A stretch of 64,000 nt of DNA from Alviniconcha marisindica (GCA_018857735.1 JABMCL010003054.1:611001-675000); one strand, 5' to 3'. Shown: positions 9,590 to 20,590, counted from the stretch's first letter. Notes: generated by a model from the letters alone, not told the origin. Numbers and translations are program-made.

Positions 9590-10910
9590 CCTTAGGAAAG
9601 TGCTTAAGGCTACAGCTGGTCTTGACTCTGGGTGTAACCATGTGGAAGTGCCTAAGGCTACAGCTGGTCTTGACTCTGGGTGTAACCATATGGAAGTGCC
9701 TAAGGCTACAGCTGGTCTTGACTCTGGGTGTAACCATATGGAAGTGCCTAAGGCTACAGCTGGTCTTGACTCTGGGTGTAACCATATGGAAGTGCCTAAG
9801 GCTACAGCTGGTCTTGACTCTGGGTGTAACCATATGGAAGTGCCTAAGGCTACAGCTGGTCTTGACTCTGGGTGTAACCATATGGAAGTGCCTAAGGCTA
9901 CAGCTGGTCTTGACTCTGGGCGTAACCATATGGAAGTGCCTAAGGCTACAGCTGGTCTTGACTCTGGGTGTAACCATATGGAAGTGCCTAAGGCTACAGC
10001 TGGTCTTGACTCTGGGTGTAACCATATGGAAGTGCCTAAGGCTACAGCTGGTCTTGACTTTGGGTCTAACCTCAGGGCAATGCTTTAGGATACAGTTCAT
10101 CTTGACACTGGGTCTAACCTTTGGCGAAGTGCTTGTGGCTACAGCTTGTCTTGACTCTGGGTCTAACCTTTGGGGAAGTGCTTGAGGCTGCAGCTTGTCT
10201 TGACTTTGGGTCTAACCTTTGGGGAAGTGCTTGTGGCTACAGCTTGTCTTGACTCTGGGTCTAACCTTGGGGAAGTGCTTGAGGCTACAGCTTGTCTTGA
10301 TTGGGCTTGACCTTGGGGAAGAACTTGAGGCTACAGCTTGTCTTGACTCCAGGTCTGACCTTGGAGAAGTGCTTAAGGCTACAGCTTGTCTTGGCTGTGG
10401 GTCTAACCTGGGGGAAGAACTTGAGGCTGCAGCTTGTCTCGACTCTGGGTCTAACCTTGGGGAAGTGCTTAAGGCTACAGCTCGTCTTGACTCTGGGCGT
10501 AACCTGGGGGAAGTGCTTGAGGTGACAGCTTGTCTGGACTTTGGGTCTAACCTTGGGGAAGTGCTTAAGGCTACAGCTTGTCTTGACTCTGGGCGTAACC
10601 ATGTGGCAGCGCTTAAGGCTACAGCTCGTCTTGGTTCTGGGTCTGATCTGGGGGAAGTGCGTAAGGCTACAGCTTGTCTTGACTCTGGGTCTAACCTCAG
10701 GGCAGTGCCTGAGGCAACAGCTTGTTTCGACTCTGGATCTAACCTTGGAGAAGTGCTTATGGCTACAGCTCATCTTGACTCTTGGTCTAACCTTGGGGAA
10801 GAACTTGAGGCTACAGCTCATCTCAGCTCTGGATCTAACCCTACAGCTTGTCTCAAATCTGGGTCTAACTTTGGGGAAGTGCTTGAGGCTACAGCTGGTC
10901 TATTTGCCCT
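9590..10910 (+). repeat. 48-bp minisatellite with homogeneous and diverged halves
   Basis: 'ggctacagctggtcttgac' repeats every 48 bp. About nine to ten copies between 9608 and 10056 are almost identical. From about 10080 to 10905 there are about 17 diverged copies. The period is a multiple of 3, so both strands show long open frames (264 aa on minus, 238 aa on plus), which are repeat artefacts. The array ends 12 bp before a good-looking acceptor (atttgccctttatgtttcag, ending 10922). Confidence 0.95.
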
Positions 10911-10922
10911 TTATGTTTCAGC

Positions 10923-11100
10923 TGTCATGGATTAATGTGCATCAGTCTGAATGTGTTACCGTGTGACTGCGAAGGAGAGGTAGGTGCTGCGTTGATGCCA
11001 TCTGATGTGTTCTGTCCTGCAGCGTGCAGTCGCAGTGCGGTGTTTCTGGAGGTGCAGGCAAACCTCATGATGATCACCCTTTGCGTTGATGAGATTTAAC
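10923..11100 (+). other. Possible 3' UTR exon(s) after a strong acceptor; uncertain
   Basis: A long pyrimidine tract and CAG end at 10922. A possible donor GAGAG|GTAGGT lies at 10979 and a second acceptor gttctgtcctgcag ends at 11023. Frames here are short and resemble no known protein. If real, they could be downstream untranslated exons of the caspase transcript (possible donor at 5090), but nothing proves transcription. Confidence 0.2.
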
Positions 11101-11204
11101 GGTTTGACAGAGTGTTAAAAAAAAAACCCACCTCTCACTACTTACTCCTCATCATGATGCTGTGGACAGTGAAGATGCAAAATGCTGTGCTTGCTGCCCA
11201 TTGT

Positions 11205-11692
11205 TAATTGTTGTTGTTGATCACTTTTATATGGCGCTTTTCTCCACTCTTGATCAAGCGGACTCACTGCACTTGCAAGTGATTCGACATGCGTGAATAG
11301 CCTTTTTTATGGGTTTTTTTTTTTAAATATTCACCGAAGTGGTGTACATACAGCACTTGCATGGCTGGTGCCACATGAAACTGCTGCCATCTTGGTGTGT
11401 TCTGTGTACACCATACAACCATGCACCATGTCACTTCATGCAAAACCACATACGTAAAGTGCATGCATGTTTAGCTGTAACCTGCCACCTGCACTTTTGG
11501 CAGAATGACTGGGATCTTTTACGTGATACTGCGGTAACATGGGGGTGGAACGGATACCGAAATAAGAGTCAGCACAGAAAGTCAACCCTGGAGAAGAAAA
11601 TTATCCCACCGCTCCTGCAGGGATTCGAACCTGCGACCTTTTAATCACGAGTCCGGTGCTCTAACCACCGAGCTATCCCCGCTCCCCTAAAT
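11205..11692 (-). mobile_element. SINE family B, near full length
   Basis: Minus-strand head about 11692-11610: 'gagcggggatagctcggtgg' (A box), then 'ggttcgaatccctgcagg' (B box), a clean tRNA-like promoter. The body passes through 'aaaagatcccagtcattctg' and ends with 'gccatataaaagtgatcaac' and an AAC-rich tail. The head folds approximately as a tRNA with an anticodon-loop segment around CTCGTGATT, but the body shows it is a SINE. Confidence 0.85.
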
Positions 11693-12307
11693 CAGGTTAC
11701 CTTTGTTTGCTGTTTTAACCAGTGACACCTTTGTTTGCTTTTCTACTTTAATTTTAAAGGGGACCCGGAGCCAAGAAGCATCAGAGGCCCCATCAGTAGG
11801 AATGGAATACAGCTTCTATTCCCTTTTTTTTTTGCAGCATAACAAATTATTTGATTGAAATTTATATATATATATATATATACAAACGTAAAAAAACACA
11901 TTTTCAGGACGTTGGAAAAAGGTCAGAAAGAGTAGTTACTGCAGAAAGAAAAAATGAGATATGCAGAGAGAGAAAACTTTTTTTGTTTTGGGGTTGAGGA
12001 GGGGCAGTGGGTTCAGGTTTTTTTCTGCATGTATTTGGGGGGATGTCTGATGTCCCCCTCCGGATTGAAATGTCAGGGCTGTCATTTGATTCCCCTTTCC
12101 TATCTCCTCTCTTGTTTTTTTCTGCCTAGTCCTCTTGCTCTTTCTGTCTTGTCATTTTTCTGCTGATGGTCCATTCTCCTGACTTTTTTTCCAGAAAACT
12201 CTCAAATATTTTTCTTTAAAGGTTAGGCTTTTTGTGTGGCTCTTGTTAAGCAGCTAGGAGATGGTAGGTGGTAGGTGCAGCTTGCTGCCATATGGCACTG
12301 GTATTAT
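11693..12307. other. No gene seen
   Basis: Contains a TA microsatellite (11862-11882) and T-rich stretches. The open frame 11954-12166 (+) has no recognisable domain. Confidence 0.5.
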
Positions 12308-12658
12308 GCATTTATGTAACATTTTTTAATTTAATGTTGTTTGTCCATCCCTTTTTTATATTTTTCTTAACCTGGTATCAATAAATTAGACGGAATGGTC
12401 AACGATACCAACATGTCCTAGCCTTATGTGCTCTTTTAACAGGGGTAATATTGAAGGGACTAACTCTTCGAAAATTTGTGTCTGATGTATGTATGTTTTA
12501 TGTTTGCGAAGTGGTTGGTTTTGTAGACTGACTTGAGAGAGGGTTGATATATATGTGAGAAGAGTTTAGAAATGTGTATTTGCTTATGACCTGAGTTTGA
12601 CTGTCCTGAGGTGACCCTGTGTGGTTGACAGGACATTAAAATCCAATTACTACTGCTA
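12308..12658 (+). mobile_element. ~350-bp retroposon, copy 2
   Basis: Counterpart of 5138-5488 in the same orientation with a few indels (for example an extra 'tctga' near 12481). It ends 'gttgacaggacattaaaatc' followed by a TAC-rich tail. Confidence 0.8.
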
Positions 12659-13744
12659 CTACACCCTACCCCCCCTCCACCCCCCCCCCCTTTTGGAGGT
12701 TTGCCTGCGTCTGGAGATACATTGTTTTCTGCATAACCGTCCAGTAAAGTGAAGAGAGCAAAACAAACATTCACTGCCAGATTTTGCTACAAAATAATAT
12801 ATACAGATATAATAATTATAACATCACCATGTTTGTACTACAGCATTCTCGTTTTTACTGCTGTGTGTTTGTTCTTAATGCCGGATGGTTCTCCTTGCCG
12901 TCCAACTTCAGCCCTTGTGAACCATCTTTATGCTTCGAGGGAAATATGCTTTCACGTGCACTGGGCTGTCTAAAAATCAGTGTAGATTTAGATGAAGTTG
13001 AAATGAGTTCGGTTCACTAAGATAGGAAGAGGGATGTGTAATCAGAAAGGGTCTTCTTGTTATTTGCTGTATCAGTATTTATGCCTGATTTGTGTGTTTG
13101 ATGTGTGTGGCTTGGCTTTGAATTACTTATGCAATTTGTTTGATTTTATCTGCACATGTTTGGTTTTTTTTTTACTTGTCTTTATAACAAGCAAAAGTGA
13201 AGACATGTGTTCTGTTAACATTTTTGTTGTAAGGATTGCATTCCAAAGTTTTTTTCTGTGTCAGTTTCACACGTATACTTCTTCAAGAAAAATGTGGAAT
13301 CTGTGAACTGTTTCGAAGAGATTTGGCTTGGGCAAATCATGCTGATTTGGTGGTGATGCAGTTGTATGCTTCCATCACTGATTTTGTATTGTGTGATGTT
13401 ATAGCACATTATATTGGGTTGTTGTTGTTTGGTTGTTGATTTTTTTTTTTGGGGGGGGGGGGGGCATTTTCCTCCTGGTCTCATATCCAAGCTTGACCTA
13501 TTCATATTAATCAGATTGACCTTAGCCCAGTAGCAGTGTAATGGCCCACTAGAGTAGAGCAGCTCCGAACCTTCATCGTTACGTCCATTCATTTCATTTT
13601 TCTCTTCTGCTGCCTCCTCTACCGTGTCCTCGTTCCTCTTCATGCCCTCATCATCCTCTGTAGCTCCGTCATTTGTACCTCTGGTCCTGAGGTGACCCTG
13701 CGCAGTTGACAGGATGTTAAAATCCAAGAACCAAGTAACCGTTA
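12659..13744. other. No gene seen; short retroposon tail 13683-13728
   Basis: Holds C- and G-homopolymer tracts (12664-12690, 13451-13464), AT-rich unique sequence, and the 3' end of the 350-bp retroposon ('gtcctgaggtgaccctg' to 'gttgacaggatgttaaaatc') at 13683-13728. Open frames have no recognisable domains. Confidence 0.5.
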
Positions 13745-14462
13745 CATCTCATCTTCCGCTACACTATGTCTTCTTCCATACTGTATATTTTCTTCTACAG
13801 CTCTTCCTCTACTGCCCATTTTCCTCTTTAGCTGATCTTCCTCTACACTTTTGTGTCTTCTTCCACACTTTGTGCTCTGTCTTGTTCTATAGCTCTTCCT
13901 CTACAGGACACCTTCCTCTTTAGCTGATCTTCCTCTACACTTTTGCGTCTTCTTCCATACTTTGTGCTTTGTCTTGTTCTATAGCTCTTCCTCTACAGGC
14001 CACCTTCCTCTTTAGCTGATCTTCCTCTACACTTTTGTGTCTTATTCCATACTTCTATACTTTGTCTTGTTCTGTAGGTCTGCCTCTACAGGACACCTTC
14101 CTCTTTAGCTGATCTTCCTCTACGCTTTTGTGTCTTCTTCCTTACTTCTGTACTTTATCTTCTTCCATACTTCTATACTTGGTCTTGTTCTATAGCTCTC
14201 CCTTTTGTCTTCTTCCATACTTCAATACTTGGTCTTGTTCTATAGCTCTTCCTTTTGTCTTCTTCCATACTTCTATACTTGGTCTTGTTCTATAGCTCTC
14301 CCTTTTGTCTTCTTCCATACTTCTATACTTGGTCTTGTTCTATAGCTCTTCCTTTTGTCTTCTTCCATACTTCTATACTTGGTCTTGTTCTATAGCTCTT
14401 CCTTTTGTCTTCTTCCATACTTCTATACTTGGTCTTGTTCTATAGCTCTTCCTTCCTCTGCA
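13745..14462 (+). repeat. Pyrimidine-rich minisatellite, 50-bp core
   Basis: The core from 14161 has 'tcttccatac' at 14161, 14211, 14261, 14311, 14361 and 14411, an exact 50-bp period with unit 'ttctatacttggtcttgttc' plus 'tatagctctcccttttgt'. Upstream (13790-14160) are longer related composite units with 'ctttagctgatcttcctcta'. The array ends in 'cttccttcctctgcag', which looks like a splice acceptor, but no exon is recognised after it. Confidence 0.92.
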
Positions 14463-15370
14463 GCCCATCTTCTCTGTTCCTTCAACTTTTCAAACATGTT
14501 TTTTTGTTTTTTGTTTTTTGTCCTGTTCAGATTAAATTGACTTTGGAGAGAGATTCTTTGAGCTTAAAGCAAATTCTCTGAAGATGCTGTGCAAGGCTAT
14601 TCCAGTCTGTTCAAAATTCTGATAATTGTTGCCTGCTGGAGTCAGACTTTACAGACTCGAGGAACTAAAGCTCTTGTCTTTGACTTTTGGGTTCGGAGCT
14701 GATTTTGATTCCACTCGTTTTGGTTTTAGTCGCTTGACTGCATTTTTTAACATGTGTTTTGTGGTTAATCTTTGACTCGCTTTTGTCCATCCACTGTTTG
14801 ACAAAGTTAGAGGCACCACCTTTGTGTTCATATCACAAACGCCGTCCAGAAAACTTGAAGGCTTGGTGAGGCCAAGCTGAAACCAATCCATCCCACAGTG
14901 TATTTTTGTTTCCTTCATCATAAACGAAGCCCCATCAGCATTTCAGTGGAGCCAATGCCGGCCGCAACCCTTCCGTACACATGGAGTTTATTTCGGGGGC
15001 AAAGGTATTTACATTTTGACGTTGTTGGTGAACGCAGGCATGAACCCAATCAATGCAAACCAGTACTTGCTTGTTTTCCGACTTACTTTTTTTTTTTTTT
15101 TTTAAGAAGTATTTGCATACGATTTCATGCTATTTTACATTTAATTATCATTTCTTGTTTAAATTTGTTTTGTTTTTTGTTATTGGTGGTTTTTGTTTTT
15201 GTTTTGTTGTTGTTTTTGGAAAGTATGGGTAACTTCATCAGACTGACATGGGGGGAGGGCTGAAGAAAAAGGTTTTGCTGCAGCAAAGGAGATGCCACTG
15301 TGGGGGTGTCAGTATAGGATGCCTCATCCTCCCTTCCACAGTGACTCAGAAGTTGAAGAGGCATCAGTTA
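14463..15370. other. No gene seen
   Basis: Unique-looking sequence with a T-run at 15087-15104 and T/G-rich 15150-15220. Open frames on both strands (14649-14921 minus, 14898-15263 plus) lack recognisable domains or supporting splice phases. Confidence 0.5.
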
Positions 15371-16240
15371 TGTGACCGGATACCACTTGTCACTTAGTAT
15401 AATTATGTGACTGGATACCTCTGTCAGTGTCACTCAGTCTATGACTGGATACCTCTGTTGGTATATGACTGGATACCCCCTGTCATTCAGTCTATGACTG
15501 GATATCTCTGTCTCGCAGTGTCTGACTGGATCCCCATGCCAGTATCTGACTGGATACCTCTGTCACTCAGTATATGACTGGATACCTGTGTAAGTATATG
15601 ACTGGATACCTCTGTCACTCAATATATGACTGGATACCTTTGTCACTCAGTATATGACTGGATACCTGTGTCCGTATCTGACTGGATACCTCTGTCACTC
15701 AGTATATGACTGGATACCTCTGTCACTCAGTATATGACTGGATACCTTTGTCACTCAGTATATGGCTGGATACCTCTGTCAGTATATGACTGGATACCTC
15801 TGTCACTCAGTATCTGACTGGATACCTGTGTCCGTATCTGACTGGATACCTCTGTTACTCAGTATATGACTGGATACCTCTCAGTATATGACTGGATACT
15901 TCTGTCATTCAGTATATGACTGGATACCTCGGTCAGTATATGACTGGATACCTCTGTCACTCAGTATATGACTGGATACCTCTGTCAATATATGACTGGA
16001 TACCTGTGTCAGTATATGACTGGATACCTCTGTCAGTCAGTATATGACTGGATACTTCTATCAGTATATGACTGGATACCTGTGTCAGTATCTGACTGGA
16101 TACCTCTGTCACTCAGTGTCTGACTGGATACCTCTGTCAGTATATGACTGGATACCCCTGTCAGTATATGACTGGATACTTCACCCAGTTTTCCACAGTG
16201 ACTCAGGTTGTAAGGGTGTGGGTATATGACTGGATGCCTC
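15371..16240 (+). repeat. 24/28-bp minisatellite
   Basis: More than 30 copies of 'agtatatgactggatacctc' followed by 'tgt' or 'tgtcactc', alternating 24- and 28-bp forms. The outer copies are more divergent. Confidence 0.93.
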
Positions 16241-17115
16241 CCCAGTGGCATCCAGGTGTTCTGCAGATAGGATGACCAACTTCTTGACGAAGCAAAGCTT
16301 GGTACAATTCAGCCAGACTAATCAGCTAATTTACTGCACTTGGGCATTCCAAAGAATCCAAAGTGACATGTTCTGACAGTGCAGTTTCTTCCACATTGAC
16401 CCAGCAATCCAGTAGGGTTTGAGCCAGTGGTGTCTGCAGACTGTGCCGACCTTTAAAGACAACGGCAATTTTTGTTACATTTTCTTTGCCACTTGCCAAG
16501 TACCAGCTAATCATCAGTATTACTACTGTTGGAAACAGTGGGCCCTTTTCCAGAGGTGCTGTGGCAAAGGTTATGGTGAAATAGAGTAGAGGGATGAGGC
16601 CTGGAAACAGTGGGCCCTTTTCCAGAGGTGCTGTGGCAAAAGTTAACTGACGTTGTAAAGTAGAGGAATGAGGCCCGCGCTGTTCAGCTGTGTAGATTAC
16701 AGCATCAAAATATGTCTCCTTTTCTTTCTTTCTTTCTTTTTCATCCCCCCCCCCCCCCTCCCTCCCCCATGTGAAGTTTTAAGGTACGTCCTTTTAGCAG
16801 CTTTAGCGGCGCCCATGATCAGTGTTATGTCGTTCGTAAGCCTGATGCTAGTCGACTGCTCCCACCTGTCTGGTCTGGGAGCTGCGGCTTTAGGGACAGG
16901 CGTGGACGTGCAGCCAAACAGGGGCATCTGTATCTCTGTGTGTAGGGTACGTTGCAGCATCCGGGCATCCGGCACAAAGACAACGGTGGGGGGGGGGGGG
17001 GGGGGGGGGGGGGCTGCACAGTGGTTTAGCGGCACATTAGCCATTTTAGTATTATCCTGCAACAACAACGAATTTTCTTGCCGGTTCTGATTTCAAGCAT
17101 TGATTGGGTTCAGCG
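16241..17115. other. No gene proven; 82-bp duplication and a 26-G tract
   Basis: 16531-16675 holds two copies of an 82-bp unit beginning 'ggaaacagtgggcccttttc' (second at 16613). C14 is at 16745-16758 and G26 at 16988-17013. 16795-16990 is GC- and CpG-richer than its surroundings and open on both strands, but no domain is recognisable. Confidence 0.55.
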
Positions 17116-17246
17116 ATGTGTGACAGCATTTTGCTGGCGTCAGAGGCACAGCCACCCGCAAGGCACACGCGGTGGAAGCTGATTCAGACCCCAGCTTTGT
17201 ATAATTATGATCGAACTGCAGGTATGTGTCCTCTTGGCACCGTCAG
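17116..17246 (+). CDS. Candidate exon of unknown gene (weak)
   Basis: ATG at 17116 opens a 43-codon frame through LLASEAQPPARHTRWKLI and ALYNYDRTAG, ending at a strong donor CCGTCAG|GTAAGA (17247). An alternative donor CTGCAG|GTATGT lies at 17222. An in-frame stop lies just upstream of the ATG. I do not recognise the protein, and no partner exon with matching phase was identified downstream before the 58-bp array. It could equally be chance or a fragment of a mobile element. Confidence 0.2.
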
Positions 17247-17640
17247 GTAAGAAAGACCAAGAGCGCCTTTTCGCTGTCAGAGGTACATATGACCAAGAGA
17301 CACGACAGCGGACTTACAACTTACGCATGTACTACTGTAGCAGTCTTCAGCTATTTTTCCCACGGGTCTTCAACTATTTTCCCTCGAGAAGTGGCCGCAA
17401 GCTTTGGGACTGACCTTCTGAACCAACAATGAGCTGACCATCTTAAGAGTGTCCGCTTTGAAATCGTGGAAGGACATCGGTGACTTCCGGTTCACTTTTC
17501 AAGTTCAGTGTCCCTTTACGTTCGCAGAGACCATAAGGCCGTTTCTGCCTCAGTCTCGGCCCGGTATAACCGCCATGGTTGACTGGGCGTTAAGAATCAG
17601 TTATCTGTTCATCCGCTTCAGTATTAAAGGACTTTAAAAA
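17247..17640. other. No gene seen; repeat tail at 17555-17605
   Basis: The segment 'cggtataaccgccatggttg' plus 'actgggcgtt' matches a dispersed motif also at 53107-53150 (+) and, inverted, at 33150-33190, 42005-42040 and 42765-42795. No coding sequence recognised. Confidence 0.45.
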
Positions 17641-17930
17641 TAGCTACCCCCAACCGGATGTCAATCACCTGAAAACTGAACTGCAATACAAAAATAGTTA
17701 CCCCCAACTGGACGTCAAACAGTCACCTGAAAATTGAACTGCAATACAAAAATAGTTACCCCCAACTGGACGTCAAACAGTCACCTGAAAATTGAACTGC
17801 AGTACAAAAATAGTTACCCCCAACTGGACGTCAGACAGTCACCTGAAAATTGAACTGCAGTACAAAAATAGTTACCCCCAACTGGACGTCAAACAGTCAC
17901 CTGAAAATTGAACTGCAGTACAGCTTCCTT
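17641..17930 (+). repeat. 58-bp tandem repeat, 5 copies
   Basis: 'tag(c/t)taccccc' starts copies at 17641, 17695, 17753, 17811 and 17869, a 58-bp period (first copy 54 bp). The unit includes 'aactggacgtcaaacagtca' and 'cctgaaaattgaactgca'. Copies are nearly identical. Confidence 0.95.
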
Positions 17931-17999
17931 TTGACGTTCTTTCTGTGTGTACTTCAGTAAACGGGTTTATTCTCCGTCTTCAACCCACAGCACAGACTT

Positions 18000-18220
18000 C
18001 TGTAATCAGAATTACGTGACAGCAGGAATGAAGAAAGATCGAACCACCCAGTATACTGTATAGGCCCAGTAGGTGCAATCAAAATTGCATGACAGCAGTA
18101 ATAAACGTGACAGCAGTAACAAAGATCGAGCCTCCCGATGTGGGCCTAGTAGGTGCAGTCAGAATTACGTGACAGCAGTGCTGAAGAAAGATCGATCTTC
18201 CCAGTATTCCTGCGGTTGAG
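18000..18220 (+). repeat. Degenerate ~80-bp repeats, 3 copies
   Basis: 'attacgtgacagcag' or variants, then 'gaagaaagatcgaac', then 'gggcctagtaggtgca' recur three times with indels. Confidence 0.7.
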
Positions 18221-18274
18221 GATTGCTGTGGTCTGAGTCAGCTTTCATGGCGTGACTGCAACGAGATGGCTATC

Positions 18275-18567
18275 ATTTTTTTTAAAGGAACTGGCTTTCG
18301 CAAAACTGACATGCTTTGCCCAAACGGGTAGAAGAGATCAAAATAAAAAACTTGAAATTACGCATTACTGACATGCTTTGCCCAAACGGGTAGAAGAGAT
18401 CAAAATAAAAAACTTGAAATTAAGGGTTTTGCGCTAAGATTCTCCCCTGGTTTTGTATTCAATTTTTAAATGTAGTTTTGTTTGTGATCGATAAAGACAC
18501 TCAACGTCAGTAAGTATCGTGGCTCTCCCGTGTTGCGCTAACGCCTTTGATGTAACGCATAAAAGTT

Positions 18568-18642
<75 letters not shown>

Positions 18643-18965
18643 GCCTGAGCAAGAAGACCACAGAGGGCACGGGAAACCGTTAGGCCAGCTGCGACGCCTG
18701 GCGGTGTTCTTTACCCGTCGAGTCTAGCTAACCGTCACTAACGCAAGAAGATTCTGAACCGATACTAAAATCAACGGAGGGTTTTGAAACAAAATCCTGA
18801 ATTTGAAGTTTTTATTTTGATCTCTTGCCCGTGTTAGGAGTTAGTTCGTGCTTTCAGCCCGGTCAACCAACCACATAAGGTTGTATCAAGGCTAACCCTG
18901 TTGGGGGAAAAGGCCGGCCATATTAGACAGGACATGTTTTGAGAGAGCTAGTTCCTTTAAAATGT
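18275..18965. mobile_element. Fold-back element with internal CA microsatellite
   Basis: The left part 'tttaaaggaactggctttcg' to 'gatcaaaataaaaaacttga' is inverted on the right: 'tcaagtttttattttgatctc'-like sequence at 18800-18830 and 'agctagttcctttaaaatg' at 18947-18965. The left arm contains a 61-bp direct duplication (18304-18364, 18365-18424). A (CA)n tract of about 74 bp fills 18568-18641. The right arm carries extra sequence not in the left. No transposase ORF, so likely non-autonomous. Confidence 0.7.
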
Positions 18966-19224
18966 ACTATATCAGTATTGAAGGCCCTCCTGGTGTAACT
19001 GTAAGATAAGGAGATCATACTGTATAGAAGCTGTTCCATGTTGAGACGAGTGGAAGTGAAATATTTTTGCAATAAAAGTGGAATATTTCGACCTTTTTTC
19101 GTAGTTTTGTTTTTGTTGATGGTGGTATTTTTGTGCTGTTTGTTGTCATTACTGGCTGGATGAATGAGGTCACGTTTCAGTGATTACGTGTGGCGGCATC
19201 TACTTACCGTGGCCGTCCACCATA

Positions 19225-19327
19225 CCCTGGTTGCTTTGGTTGGTTAATCTTGTTTAACGCCGAGTTCTGTCCGAAGAGGTACTGGCGGGGACCGAGATCC
19301 ATGGACGGAAGAGGGAGACTGTACCTC
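19225..19327 (-). mobile_element. SINE family A, 3' tail fragment
   Basis: Reverse complement of the family A 3' end ('gggatctcggtccccgccag', then 'actcggcgttaaacaagatt'). It abuts the head of the next, oppositely oriented copy at 19332. Confidence 0.65.
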
Positions 19328-19331
19328 CAGT

Positions 19332-19635
19332 GAGCCGGTTTGGCCTAGCGGTAAGGCGTTAGGCTGGTAAGCGGAAGGACCTCGGTTCGATACCGCTTCG
19401 GCTCTCCTTTCTCTTCAAAAAGGTTGTGGTTTGAGGACACTGTCTTGTGACTTTGTCCATCACTTCCTACTGAAACATTAAAATGGCTCTCATCGCTGCC
19501 CATCTTAATGCAGAAAGTCATTCTGGTGGCTGACAGTGTAGCGATCGGTATATAATCTCCCTCTCCCCCCACCTCCATACCCCCTTCTCCCCGTCCCTAA
19601 TAAGCCGTGCGGTTTCTGTGGACGTTAAACACCAT
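19332..19635 (+). mobile_element. SINE family A, near full length
   Basis: Head 'gagccggtttggcctagcgg' (A box) and 'ggttcgataccgcttcggct' (B box). The body has 'catcgctgcccatcttaatg' and ends with 'ccgtccctaataagccgtgc' and 'ggtttctgtggacgttaaac'. This alternative 3' end also occurs alone at 23380 and 23625-23845. Confidence 0.8.
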
Positions 19636-19639
19636 GTTT

Positions 19640-20335
19640 ACTTACTTACCCCCAGAATGATTCTGCATTAAGATGGGCAGCGATGACTGCCTTTTAATGT
19701 TTCATTAATTCGGTGGGACACTTACTTAGCACACACAAGAAAATCCTGTCATTCGTTCGCTCAGTGTTGCTTTACGTCCACGTCGTATCAGCGACGGACA
19801 GCCGAGGACGGCCACTTCTTTCACACCACAGCTGTGAAAGCCCTGTCAACAAAGCTATGTATACGTGAACGTGACAGACCTCGGTGGAACAAAATTATCC
19901 CCCGTGATGCACGCCAATCAGTGTTTGCACGTGGCACTGTCATTTTTGTACCCGAGGTCGTACAGCTAAAAGCAGGTGTAATACGGTGTACTGCCCAAAA
20001 ATCTCGTGCCGGCCGTGCACACAGTGAAATCCCAAGGTTTGTTGTGAGAGAGAACCTCACCCAATCAACGTACCTGAGGAACTGGCGCTTTCGACCACGC
20101 GTTCGTACTGAAGTTTGTGAACTCTGTGACAACTTGTGCGTCGACAGTTTAATACTGTGGACCGCCCAGTGCATGCTTTTGGCTAACCGAGAAATGGAAG
20201 GGAAAAAAGAAGAAAGGACAGAATGGTGACATGCGGGCAGCCTCCGTGGCAAACTCCAAACATCGATTTAGGAGGTTCCAAGGAGAAAAGGTGCCAAAAG
20301 GTGAGGCCTGAAGTGTGCTTCCGTGATTGTTACTG
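19640..20335. other. No gene seen; SINE-tail-like fragments
   Basis: 19760-19860 contains 'ttgctttacgtccacgtcgt' and 'gaggacggccacttctttca', resembling the family D/A tails. Open frames on both strands between 19821 and 20252 have no recognisable domain. Confidence 0.45.
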
Positions 20336-20339
20336 TTAG

Positions 20340-20525
20340 GACAGTGGCGAAAAATGATGATGATGTGGAGCTTAATGTCCTCAGACGTCGGGTTGACATA
20401 TCAGGGACAAACTGTGACCAATGCTTGTGCATGGTTCAGGGTTGCATTACGTCCACAGAAACCATAAAAAGGCTCATTAGGACGGGGAGGCCAGGACGGC
20501 CACCTCGACTTCACACAGCTGATTT
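20340..20525 (+). mobile_element. ~175-bp repeat (family D), copy 1
   Basis: 'cttaatgtcctcagacgtcg', 'tgaccaatgct' and 'aaaaggctcattaggacggg' through 'acggccacctcgacttcaca'. Copies are at 22693-22866 (+) and 60435-60605 (-). Confidence 0.75.
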
Positions 20526-20590
20526 TTTTTAGTGTGACCGTGTATATTCACACACAACTAGTCAACGAAACTGCACTCTACGTGACAAAA

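Noticed and set aside
9306..10935. Open frames of 264 aa (-), 214 and 238 aa (+)
   Set aside because: Shadows of the 48-bp array; opposite strands and different frames are open simultaneously, as expected for a repeat with no stops.
11610..11692. tRNA gene on minus strand
   Set aside because: Good tRNA-like head, but it continues into the family B SINE body shared with 1-236 and 51922-52387.
14463..14480. Splice acceptor after the 50-bp array as another junction-derived array
   Set aside because: The 'ccttcctctgcag' is acceptor-like, but the array units do not contain the CTGCAG junction and no exon follows.
19821..20252. Overlapping open frames on both strands (143 aa minus, 131 aa plus)
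   Set aside because: Mutually antisense, partly SINE-tail-derived, no recognisable domain.
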